A stretch of 64,000 bases of DNA, taken from NCBI GenBank assembly GCA_034401135.1, contig JAWZSP010000005.1, positions 3,286,001-3,350,000 on the forward strand. The letters run 5' to 3'. Shown piece after piece: positions 35,808 through 46,107 of the stretch. The translations under genes were made by a program, and so were the position numbers. Each line of letters opens with the position of its first letter. Within the stretch, counting starts at the first letter, position 1. The notes below the pieces were generated by a model, which did no database searches, was not told the origin of the DNA, and saw only the letters and a program-made list of their open reading frames with translations. The stretch is from Volutella citrinella. Lineage: Eukaryota > Ascomycota > Sordariomycetes > Hypocreales > Nectriaceae.

Positions 35808-37912
35808 TTATTTCGCCCACTTGCCCTCGATTGAAGGGTCCTTGAGGATGTCGTCGACCCAGCCCATTCGCTCACGGTCCTCGTCGGTCACACGGCCGTA
35901 CTCGAGGAGCAGCCGTATGGCGTAGATCTGCATGTCTTCCTTTCGGAGCACGCGCTCGGCCCAGTCTTTGCCGTCCGTGGCCATCTTCTCAGCCTCGGCG
36001 TCGTGGCTGTTCCGCCCATTGTAGCCCAGGAAGTAGTCCATAATGGCGTAGAAGTCGCCGAATCGGTTGTCCATGGGGACAAAGTGCTTCCAGGCAATCA
36101 GGCGGGAGTCGTGCCATTCGCGCCAAAGGGTGGCCTTGATCGGAAGCGAGGTTGACCGCAGGAAGCCACGGTAGCGGCCGGAGAAGGAGTTCCCGTCAAT
36201 GTCGGGGAGGTACTTGTAGTGAAACTGCTCGTTCATCTTCAAGCTCTTCACCTTTTTGAAGTAGTAGTCAGTGTAGTAGCACGTTCCGGCACCCTCAATG
36301 GCCTCGCACATGAGGTCAATGAAGCCGGCGTCTGCCCACTCGCCAACCCATTCGCCAAACTTGCCGTCTTTCTGCGCAGGGAGATCATACTCCTTGGATG
36401 CGAGGGCAAAGTTCTCGGCCGGCCTGCCAGACTCAACGCGAGCAACCTTGGTCCCGTTGGCCATGGAAACGAAACGGTGGCGTTGGAAACCACGCCAGTT
36501 GTCGGGCGTGTTCTGGCCACCCGTCGCTACGCCTCTCCAGACAACTTGATCCTTCTTAGAGGCCCAATCCATATCGCGCGATTGCCCCGAGCCAGTGAAC
36601 TTCTCCTCCTCCTTCCAGTAAGCTGGTGGGGGGAGAAGAATTTCGTTGTTGATGGCAAGTTTAGAACCACCAAACATGGGGAACAGCGTCTTGGTGGCAG
36701 ATGTAGAGATGGGGTTGATAAATATGCCCTCGAGGGCCTGAAGATCTGGCTGGTGACATGGGTCGCTCGAGAGAGTAAAGTTGGAGACGAAGCCATCCTG
36801 CATGTGCTTCTGCGCGTGGGTGTATTCGATGATGGGAGGCTCCTCAAACGAGGTAATGAGACCCTCCGTGCGGGCGGCACTATCTGGGTGGCATCCTCGG
36901 CGGGCAACCGGCCAGTACGGTTCTACATTCAAGTCAGCACAAACATGTCAAAGCTATGGGCGTCTCAGGTTGACGAACTGGTATCCTCCCAGTTCTTCTT
37001 GGGGATCTTCACATCCTCGTCGCTGGTGCCAGGCAGCGGCAGGTCCTGGAAGGTCGATTTCACATCCTTGGCGCGGGCAAAGCCTCGAGTCTGGGCCGCG
37101 GCCTCGACTCGCATGTTGATGTCCTCCCAAGGGACGACCAGGCGGGGCTCGTCCATGGCATTCAGAGAAATATCCATATCAGGCAGGATGTGGGCAATGG
37201 TCTCGAGCATGTCGAGCCAGGCCAAGGTCCAAGGCCAGTCGCTCGTGGTGTTGCATTTGTGGTCTCGAATGTGAATCTTCATCTCAAAGCTCCAGGCTTC
37301 CTTACGGGTGACGGCAGGGTCAACGCCCCAAAAGGGCTCGAGGTCATGGTAGATCTGGTCAAAGAAGTCTTCAATGATGAGCGCGTCGTTCTCCTTGGCA
37401 AACTTCCACCACTTATCGAAGCCCGGAGGCGGATGGCGGCCACGGCGTTTGCGGTAGGCCAGGGCCGCCTGCTCTATCGTTTTAGATTCCTTGGAGAGGA
37501 GCTCGGCGTGAGTCACTTGAGCGTCGGAGATGAGCTTGTCGATGGGGTGAGTCCCAGGGGCTTTGCCTGTGCTAGCTCCGGCCTTTGAGGGAGACTCCTT
37601 CTCTCCCTGGGCGGCATTGGGCCGGCGCTGGATCGGGGGGGCGCCAGCAATGGGCGGTGGTGCAGCATCGGCTGGCAGGCCTTTGGGTGGAATCGCCTCG
37701 GCTGCCCCTGGCGCAGGCGGCGGGGGATCAGGACGGCTGCCGAGGGGATTTTGAGTCTGGGGGATCGGCGGAGGTGGCAGGGGAGACGGGACAGGAGAGC
37801 GGTGGTTGATGGTGTAGAAAACGGTGATGAGGATGACGGCGACGACGATGTATCGGAAGAGACTGGATCGCCGCGTCGTGCGGAAGCTTGCGGGGGTGTA
37901 CCGTTTCGACAT
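35808..37912 (-). CDS. CAP10/GT90-type glycosyltransferase, type II membrane protein
   Basis: Probable Golgi glycosyltransferase of the CAP10/KDELC (GT90) group, related to cryptococcal capsule xylosyltransferase Cap10. Exons (complement) 36979..37912 and 35808..36922 join to 682 residues. The N-terminus is a signal anchor: basic MSKRYTPASFRTTRRSS, then a helix at about 20-36 (YIVVAVILITVFYTI). A Pro-rich stem (about 40-105) follows. The catalytic region (about 330-660) carries WASKKDQVVWRGVATGG, FQRHRFVSMANG, YKYLPDIDGNSFSGRYRGFLRS and an HFVPMDNRFGDFYAIMDYF segment, all typical of the family. The intron (36923-36978) uses donor GTTCGT. The acceptor substrate cannot be read from the sequence. 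Fungal members are involved in wall or secreted glycan synthesis. Confidence 0.9.
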
Positions 37913-40015
37913 GTCGAGGAGATCGGGGGACCGCGTAGGCGTGTCCTTTCAAATGAGTATTATGCGAGGTCGGAGGCGAATGGTCGCTTCGAGACGGTGG
38001 AGATCGGGTGATATTACAGCAGTCGGTCAAGACGCCTCTGTCGCCAGCGATAGAGAGGGAGCAACTGCACCAGTAGTGTCGGCCAAGGGGTGTATGGAGG
38101 TCAGTAGGGTATCGCGTGCCGGCGCATTCAACACATGGCGTTGATGGGTGTCGGGGGAGGTTGTCGACGCTTGGTGTCGAGGTGGAGGGCGGTGCGACAG
38201 GAGGTGAAGCAGGCGAAGCAACGATTCCAATCAAGGCGAGACAAAACAGAGGGGCCGTGCAGGAGGAAAGAGAGCGAGTGCAGGAATTGAGGGAGAGTGG
38301 TCAAGTATTAGATGGAGGATGGATGAAACATGTGAGGCAGGACCTTGGTGTCCGTTGGTCAGACATAGGGCACCTCCGTGTTGGACTGCGTGGTCAAGCA
38401 GGAGGATGTCACGCCCTCGTTGGTCAGTGACAGCTTGAAGGATCGCCCTAAGCCGTCGCCGCTTGTGTCGGTAGCCGCGCTCCAAGGCACCCGACTGAAC
38501 ACATGCTGCCACAGTGCGATACGCGGACATTCTTTGCAGTGGAGGATTTTCTGTAGGGGCATCAACGCCGCCTAAGGTGCCACTCTTTCAGGGGTACAGT
38601 GGCAGAAGCCGCCCCGCCCTTTCCACTGGTATGGGGGCTAGAGGGCCGGCTGGTGGAGACACTGGAGCGTTCCCCAGGGAGAGGGAGGAGGATCGGAGAC
38701 CACCATAGGCTGCCTCCTTGAGATGGACACTGGACAGTATTGCCACTCCAGGCTGTCATGAGCCGTGACATCCTTGCAGGGGAAAAAGGCACTGACTGCG
38801 GCTTGATGCCACCAGCTTTATCCGAGATGATAGCTGACGCGTTCGGTTAGCCACAACCGCGACCACCAACAAGGTGAAATCCAGACATACGTGTCAAGCC
38901 CTTCTTGCCAACTCCTCTTTTGGGTTCAGGGTTATTTTGACTCCTAGTCTCAAGACTTTCCACAGTTAATTTCGAAACCCTTGTTCCGTTGTTCTAGAGC
39001 TCGGCTGGTCCTGTATTTGTCCCCACTACTGAGGTGCCCAATCACACCATCTGTGGGGGCGGACAGGTCGAAAAACCATGTGAACCGCGTTATTTGCAGT
39101 GGTGATGAAGTGGCTTCAATGGATTTACCGAAGTACATTGGCCGGGCATTGGCAAGACAAACCACATGCAAAGTTCAGGGGCGGCACCTGGGAGATACAG
39201 GCAATAATTCCCAACCCGGGAGGAGCGGTAGGCCACATGTCCGTCAATGCACAGTGTACTGAAGTTCATCGCTGCCGAATGAAACGACGACGTCGGTGGC
39301 CCCTTGCAGCGAATCGAAAAGGGGAAGGGCTACCAGTAGTTATGAAAACTGGCTAAATTACTACCTTGTGTAGTATTATGGCAGCCAGGTCGCACGGAGA
39401 ATTTTCTCCCTTGTTTTTATGCCTATTACTAAGGTACTTTTCTCTCAAGCAAACGCTATTGGGTTGGCACATCAGCAGCGCCACCTGCTTGTCCCAAGGG
39501 CCAACGCCCAGCCGGTCTGGCGCATGGGCGGCAAACAGGGGCAAAGGATGGGGGAGACCTTACCCCGTGGCCCCTGTCTGTATTTTCGCGCTGGTGGCGA
39601 TCACGATGCTAGTAGGGTGCTAGGGCGCATATAAACATCAAATATTGGCGGTGATTGCGGACCGACTACTGCATAGAGGTTGTACTTGCGTTCACAGGCC
39701 ATGAATCGGGTTCTCGAGGGTGCTATTTACTCTAGTACTAATAGTAGTAGACATTATGCCCATGGAGTTGTATAACTAAATATTTGCACAGAGTCACATG
39801 AGAAGCAAAGACTCGAGCAGCCTGGGCCATGGGATTCTTTGGGGGCTCCGCAGTTGCTGGTTTATGGAACAGGCTACAGAGCAACAGCTAGCAAGAGAGG
39901 ATGCGTTCCTGCGTGTGTGCACAAGTAGCGGGGTCTTTAGACAGCTGACTGGACTCTCCTAAACAAGTCTCCGATGAGCATGCATCCAGTCACAGCCTCG
40001 CCCTGCATGTCTCAA
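37913..40015. other. Gene-free stretch
   Basis: This 2.1-kb stretch is flanked by two minus-strand genes. The open frames (for example 37728-38234, -) are antisense shadows or Pro/Ser/His-rich chance frames. No repeat array or RNA gene is recognised. Confidence 0.5.
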
Positions 40016-40975
40016 CTATGGGGCTGCTGGCCTATCAATCCTATATATGGCCTTTGCCGTGTTAAAATAGCCCTCATACTCAATATCTTCGCCGGACCCC
40101 TCGGCCTCGTAGTGGTAATGCCCTCCTGCGTCGTCTCGCGACGGCGAGAAGCAATGTGTATGCTCTATGCGCAATCCCAGGGCATTGCCTGGGTCGGCCG
40201 AGTGCAACACCGACAAGCACACCATGGGCGTCTCGAAGTCGTAAAAGTTCAACCAGTTGTCAACAGCTTTGCGGTCCTTGAAGGGCAATTGGTCCTCGGG
40301 CGGGAAGTCGGGCATGACATGGTAAGTTGCCTTGCCAGACTTGACGACAAAGGCGCCGCCGAGGCTGACTATCCGATCATCGCCATATGCCGCATGCAAT
40401 GCTTGCCGGATGCACTCCGTGAAGCTTGTCTCGTTGCCCTTTCGTCCCCGCGCAGTCACTTTGATGACCGGGCCCGGGTTCCCAGACGAGCCGTAGAGGT
40501 TGACCATCAACCCGCAGTCCACAGATGCAATCTTCCCCGCCCTGACGTTATGCTTAGCGTCAATCTTGATGGCCCGCGTCTCGTTCTTGACGTGGTCCAG
40601 CGACTCCAGCCCTCCAAACCAACTCAAGTTGGGTGCGAGCTCACTATTTTGCCCAAGGACATGAAACGGGCCAGCTCCTGCCCCTATCAGGCTCCCCTTC
40701 TCCAAGCCCATCTCCATGCGTTTGGCAATGTCCGTCATAGACCAGGTGCAGTCAAGCTGTGGTCGCGGAAAGAGGTTTGACGTGCCGCCAACGTCTGCGA
40801 TCTTCTCATCTCCGGAAAGGCCCTCGGTCGCTAAGCAAAAGGGCGCGTTCCGAAGATCAGGACATGGGACGACACTGACTGTTGTCTGCGCGTAGTTTGC
40901 CGCAAGCGGTCCTTTCAACTTCTCGGCGAGCTCTTCCAAGCTCGGCGGAGCTAGCGGGACCCTCTCGACCGGCAT
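40016..40975 (-). CDS. DUF1907 zinc ester hydrolase-like protein (C11orf54 homologue)
   Basis: One exon of 319 residues, the same size as human C11orf54, a zinc-binding protein with ester hydrolase activity in vitro. The start MPVERVPLAPPSLEELAEKL begins the conserved domain directly. The DUF1907 landmarks are PDLRNAPFCLATEGLSGDEKIADVGG, GAGAGPFHVLGQNSELAPN, GNPGPVIKVTARGRKG and a C-terminal His cluster. H272 and H274 in EHTHCFS and H286 and H288 in GGHYHYE match the H-x-H...H zinc ligands. There is no signal peptide, so the protein is probably cytosolic or nuclear. The natural substrate is unknown. The flanks on both sides are gene-poor. Confidence 0.92.
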   Translation of the reverse strand: MPVERVPLAPPSLEELAEKLKGPLAANYAQTTVSVVPCPDLRNAPFCLATEGLSGDEKIADVGGTSNLFPRPQLDCTWSMTDIAKRMEMGLEKGSLIGAGAGPFHVLGQNSELAPNLSWFGGLESLDHVKNETRAIKIDAKHNVRAGKIASVDCGLMVNLYGSSGNPGPVIKVTARGRKGNETSFTECIRQALHAAYGDDRIVSLGGAFVVKSGKATYHVMPDFPPEDQLPFKDRKAVDNWLNFYDFETPMVCLSVLHSADPGNALGLRIEHTHCFSPSRDDAGGHYHYEAEGSGEDIEYEGYFNTAKAIYRIDRPAAP

Positions 40976-42802
40976 GCTGGCGCTAGGAGACTTTCTTTTG
41001 TGCGGGACGCGTATAACCCAATTCTGGTATATGCGGAGGGACTTGTATGCTACACAACGAGAGAGGTAAGTTTTTTGCGGCTGTGCTGGTGTTCTTTGGG
41101 TGAGGGATGATGAACGTTTAGCGGATGATGCGATTGCGGGGAATAAATGATCGGAAAAGAGTCCGACCTACGCTCACTTTTAGTGCCATTCTGCCCAAGT
41201 CCAGGCTGTTGAGCTCTCATGGAACAAACTATTATATGCTGTTTTGCTTGTGGTTCAACTACAAATACGGAAACTCGGTTCTAACTCTGCGTTCGTCTCC
41301 TGTGCTTGGGGTTCGTGATGGAGGCATTGGGAATGATGCTTTCTCATTCTCAAACAATTGCAGCTCATGGCGTAAAGTGCAGGAACTCATATTCTCCCGT
41401 GGCTGGAATTGGTGCTGAGATACGAGCCACTGATGCTGGGGCCACCACTCTCGCTTGTGAGAGTAAGAGCAAGAACCCAACTGATCAACGGTAAGAAGAA
41501 AAGAGATTCGGTTCCTGTTGGTTGCCGCTTGTCTGGCGTTGTCGAAATCAATAAAGGAACAACTTCCCCAGACACCTAAACTTCCATGTCTTATCGGCAC
41601 AGTCCAACAACGAGTTCTATGTTCCATAGCCTAAGAGGCACTGGGCAAAGCTCAACTCGCCATCGGATTCGCCAAACGAAACTCTGGAGACTGTTCTGCC
41701 AGCGCCTGACTCAACTCCGGTGATGAAATAGCGTTGGAACAGAGTTTTTCTGCTACAGCAGTATGAATGTTGCAATAACACCTTGCCGTGCCACTCCTAA
41801 GTATTCCCATAGCCGACTGAGAAAGGAAGGAAATAGCCAAAGTATCGAAACAATGGCTGGACGATATTTCCGAAATTTGGGTAACGTTTACCTACGCGCA
41901 AAACATATATTGATGCGATAGGCCCTCCTCCCATGCAATCGAAGCCCGAGGGCCACATGCAGTTGATGAGTCAAACATACTGGAAACCGCGACCACGCCA
42001 GGAAACCTCAACTCGGTAGAGCAGTGATGAGGCAAGACTGGGAGAGGCCGGAGGGGTCTATTCTCGGTCGGTGAAGTGTCTCAGTGCTGTTGTCGGCCCT
42101 CATAACCGCATGACACTAGATACACTACGCAACCTTGGGCCATTTTCTCAGGACGCAAGGTCTATTCAGCAAATGCTAAACATGTCTGCAACAGAGTACA
42201 TCGTGGCCCCGGAGCGATCGAAGAACCGCAGCATGCATCATTCCGTGAAGCTGATAATATTTGGGCAGCACTTTAGCATCGCAAGGCGATGGTCATCCAA
42301 CTACTCGAATCACAGCGACACAAAGAGCGATGCTCATGACATCTCCCACCGCGTAGTACGTTGATGGTGGTGATGAAGCCGCCAAACTTTGAGCACGGGC
42401 TTCGCAAGTAGTAACATGGAATGCCACAGATTTGGCCCTCCTTGGCCACTACGCCTTGAAGAAAGCACCTATCGTATCATTTCTTTGTCCAGGTAGCATT
42501 CCGGTTGGTAATAAGAGTATGGGTTGTCAAGTGGCACCCGAGTCAGACAAGAAACCGACTTTCCCCATGTTTGGAATGGCATGCTCAGTGTGCATCGGTG
42601 CTTGCGGATGTACGATTCAGTCTCGGCTTTAAAGGGGGCCGCGAGGAACCGAGGCCTTACGCAACACAACTCGCAGGCTCGGGAAAGTTGCCATGTACGG
42701 TTCAAAAATAGTCACACTCACTGGGGGGTGCACTACGAGCTTACCGGTTGGGGTGGGGCTTGGGTGTACGCCCCGTATAATAGTTTTACCTTGGCGAAGG
42801 GC

Positions 42803-42836
42803 CGCTGACACCTTCCCGGAATCGCTGACACCTTCC
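42803..42836. repeat. Direct repeat of 14 bp with 20-bp period
   Basis: CGCTGACACCTTCC occurs at 42803-42816 and again at 42823-42836, separated by 6 bp. It is an isolated two-copy direct repeat and could be a duplication scar or a paired binding site. Confidence 0.6.
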
Positions 42837-43631
42837 AGCAAAGGGTCCCCGAATCCGGCCGTAGCCCCACGAATCGGATGCTGTGGGCCGACGCGCCGTG
42901 CATTATCAATCTTTTGATGCATCGATAGCCCTTCGCAACTACATGTTTGCCTCGTCCAGTTGAAGCCAAGGATCTGCACGATAGCTCATGTTCATGTTCT
43001 GGAGGCGTGCATCCCGGCGTCCAACTTTGACTTTCTCCTGCCATCCTGACAGAGCCGCTCAACTTCTGGGCAAGAGGCAGTATGGTGGTGGCCTGGTGCA
43101 ACCACATTGCATCAGTAAACCCGGTTGTGCCGCGCTGCGCCGCCCATCTTCTCGCGAGTTGTCGTCGTTGATTGGAGACCGTGTCCCGGGATACTTCGCA
43201 ATTGATCAACTTCCTGCACGTGTCTCCAGCATCCGACTGCTCATTTGGCCTCCAGTCGAATCCAGTAGTCCATCTCCCTCGACGCAGACCAAAGAGTGTG
43301 ACCGCCACTTCAGCTGTTACACCGAAATGGCCGTCCGAAACGATCCTCGGACTCGACGACCTTTAACGGCAAGACGCCGATGGAAGAGCCTTGTGCGTCG
43401 CTCGGCAGCCATGGGAATGCTGGCGGTGAGTGTGGGTCGCGATGCGGTGCTGGCATCATCCAGCCGAGTTGCTGGGCACAGAGTTGAGCAGAGTCGTCCG
43501 AGCGGGCGTTGCTCGTGGGGGGGCGGCAGGTTGGCTAGTAACTTAGGGGTAAAGTGAGGATTTGAAAAAAAAGGGCCGGTGAGGCATATTATATACCATG
43601 CCGCTTGGCCGCCGGCCAGTGCAGGATTTTG

Positions 43632-43673
43632 CGACGTCGTGACCGCCGGGGCCCCGGCAGGAGCGCGACGTCG
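43632..43673. promoter_or_regulatory. Symmetric palindrome array (CGACGTCG / GC palindrome / CGACGTCG)
   Basis: Two copies of the 8-bp palindrome CGACGTCG, at 43632-43639 and 43666-43673, flank a perfect 14-bp palindrome GCCGGGGCCCCGGC at 43645-43658. The centre-to-centre distances are 16 and 18 bp. GACGTC is the core of CRE-like bZIP sites. Just upstream is a TATA-like run around 43585-43597. It may be the promoter of an unannotated transcript; that is inference. Confidence 0.5.
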
Positions 43674-44969
43674 GACCCCCGATCCCGTCGCATGCCGAGT
43701 CGTTTACGGGGAGCAGTCGCGCGTCTCGCGGCCTGGCCTAATCTGCGATTGTGGGGGTGCAGGCCGAGGCGTCACTTGGCCGACGATCTGGACGGCCAGC
43801 CCACGAGATTGTCCTTCTAGTGGTGGCACATGACGACGATCTGGTGGGGGAGGGCTGGAAGACACGATAGGTTGTCAAGGAGCTTCGCCAGCAACAATGC
43901 CTACAGAACAACGGCGAACTCGAATCAAGGTTCGCCGACAGCATGGCAAACATGTGCGCGGAGCGCGTGCGCAGTCCCGCGTGACTCCCAGCTGGGCATT
44001 GGAACCACATCCCCAGCATCCAGGCAATTATGGATCTTGGTCCCTCGCTCGCGAGTCGCGACGGGGCGTATTCTGGAAACCGTCCATTACCTAACGGCAA
44101 GTTGCGTTACCTAAAAGACATGGGGTGGGTATTGGCGGCTTGGAACGGCCGGCGACCCTTACAGTACGTACACCCCGCGCATGAAGCAGGGCCGTGGCCG
44201 AGCGAGACCAGGAGATCCCCAAGGGAGACCGACTTCTCTCTGAGACAATTACAGACGGCAAAAAAGATAGGCCATATGGCGAAGAGGTAGGATGCGAACC
44301 GGCAGTTCTTGCTGCAACGTCACTGAGGGTTAGCTTATCCAGATACCAGATCGGTGGGCCCGGCTTCTGGAAGGGTGCCACCAGAGGAACCCCAAAACGG
44401 AGCGGAAGTCGAAGGGCCGGCCAATGGCGCGCCGCACGCCACACGGCGCTTTGCTGAACCAAGCGACAGCGCTCTTGTAAGCCCTGTCCTCCCCTGGCCG
44501 GCCATTAATGACAGACAGGGAAGGCGCAGCCCCCCGCGACCCCCCTGCGCAGATGCGCTGTGCCGAACGCGGGTCAGCCAAGCCAGCCCACCAAGTCAGA
44601 TTGTATGTCGTGTTCTGTTCGAGTGCGGGCGTGGGGATCGACGCTATTACCACATACCAACCATAGCTATCGTTCCCTGATCCCTTTCCGTTCTGCGCCG
44701 GCGGCCGTTCGCAGAGTCGAGCATAAAAGAAAGCCATCCGTCGCAAACAAGAGGCAGTTCTGAATCTCCTCATCACTCTTCTCTCATCAGCCTCAGCAAG
44801 CACCCCAGCTTCCGACCAAAATTTGGCTTCTTCTCCCCCTGCCGATCCTCTGCACTTACACGCTCCTGCCCCTCCATCACTTTCACATCTGATCCGCAAG
44901 GCTACGTCATACCTGCCGTCGCCCATCTTACTTGCCACCACCCAATTGCTTCACGATCCTATCTGCACC

Positions 44970-46107
44970 ATGAACACCGCCGACATTGAGAGGCGCTTCC
45001 TTTCCCAGCCCACCGATATTGGTGTCGTCGCTGTGGGATTTTCCGGTGGCCAGGTATGGACGTTTACAAACCCAAATTATGCCATGCGACGTCTCGCGCC
45101 ATGCTAGTGCCTTTGCTGATCATAGTCCGCCCGGCGCAGACCAAAGACGGTGTTGATGATGGCCCTTCTGTCCTTATCGATGCTGGTCTCCTGACCCAAA
45201 TCCGCGATGACCTTGGCTATAAGCTGCACGGCGACCAAGATGTCCAGACCTTCGAGAACCTCATCCCCGAATCCGACCCTGACTTCCGCGGCATGAAGAA
45301 GGCGCTGTATGCCTCTGCCGTCACCCGTGAGGTTGCTGCCAAGACCTATGAGCACTCCGTTCAGGGTCGCCTGGCCCTCACCCTCGGCGGTGACCATAGC
45401 GTTGCCATTGGCACCATTGCTGGTACCGCCAAAGCCACTCGCGAGCGCCTCAACCGCGAGATCGCCGTTATCTGGGTTGACGCACATGCCGATATCAACA
45501 CCCCGGAGACCAGTGACAGCGGCAACATCCACGGCATGCCCGTTGCATTTCTGACTGGCCTCGCCAAGGAGGATAAGGAAGAGTACTTTGGCTGGGTGGA
45601 GGATGATATGCGAATCAGCGTCAAGAAGCTGGTCTACATTGGTCTGCGCTCTGTTGATATTGGCGAACGCCGCATCTTGAAGGAGCACGGTATCAAGGCC
45701 TTTAGCATGTTTGATATTGACCGGTAAGTCTTAACTCACGTCAAACGCACGCCACTAGAAGTTTGTGCGGCAACTGACTTTGATCGTCCGCTAGTCACGG
45801 TATCGGCCGCGTGGTTGAGATGGCTCTAGCCCACATTGGCAACGACACCCCTATCCACCTCTCCTTCGATGTCGATGCCCTTGACCCTATGTGGGCGCCC
45901 AGCACCGGCACTCCCGTCCGAGGTGGCCTCACGCTGCGTGAAGGTGACTACATCTGTGAGAGTGTCTTCCAGACGGGCAATCTGGTTGCCGTCGATCTGG
46001 TCGAGGTCAACCCCAAGCTCAACACCGATCTGGACGTGGGGGCCGCTGAGACTATCCGGGCTGGTTGCTCGTTGGTGCGCTGTGCGCTAGGAGAGACGCT
46101 GCTATGA
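44970..46107 (+). CDS. Arginase
   Basis: Manganese enzyme hydrolysing L-arginine to ornithine and urea, the first step of arginine catabolism. Exons 44970..45053, 45140..45723 and 45795..46107 join to 326 residues, the normal length. The metal ligands are H114 in GGDHSVAIGT, D142/H144/D146 in VDAHADINTP, and D248/D250 in SFDVDALDP. Substrate-loop residues in NIHGMPVAFL are present. The first exon (28 codons) ends at the FSGGQ motif. The 5' leader is open in the arginase frame for 81 codons upstream of the ATG but has no in-frame ATG, so the annotated start is the first possible AUG start. DUR3, the urea importer, is in the same window. Confidence 0.96.

Larger units (their letters stand above)
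40976..44969. other. Long gene-free stretch upstream of arginase
   Basis: This 4-kb stretch has no supported gene. The frames at 42733-43557 and 43738-44941 are paired on both strands and have no domain. It contains a 14-bp direct repeat at 42803-42836, a palindromic array at 43632-43673, and the arginase leader. A TATA-like ATAAAAG lies at 44723-44729. Confidence 0.55.

Noticed and set aside
44280..44310. Sequence resembling a tRNA T-arm (GGTTCGCATCC on the minus strand)
   Set aside because: The near-invariant A58 is replaced, the T-stem does not pair, and no D-arm or anticodon arm could be drawn upstream.
44330..44941. 203-codon minus-strand frame upstream of arginase
   Set aside because: It has no domain and overlaps the arginase leader and promoter. 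The composition is Arg/Ala/Gly-rich, as expected of antisense to a C-rich fungal leader.
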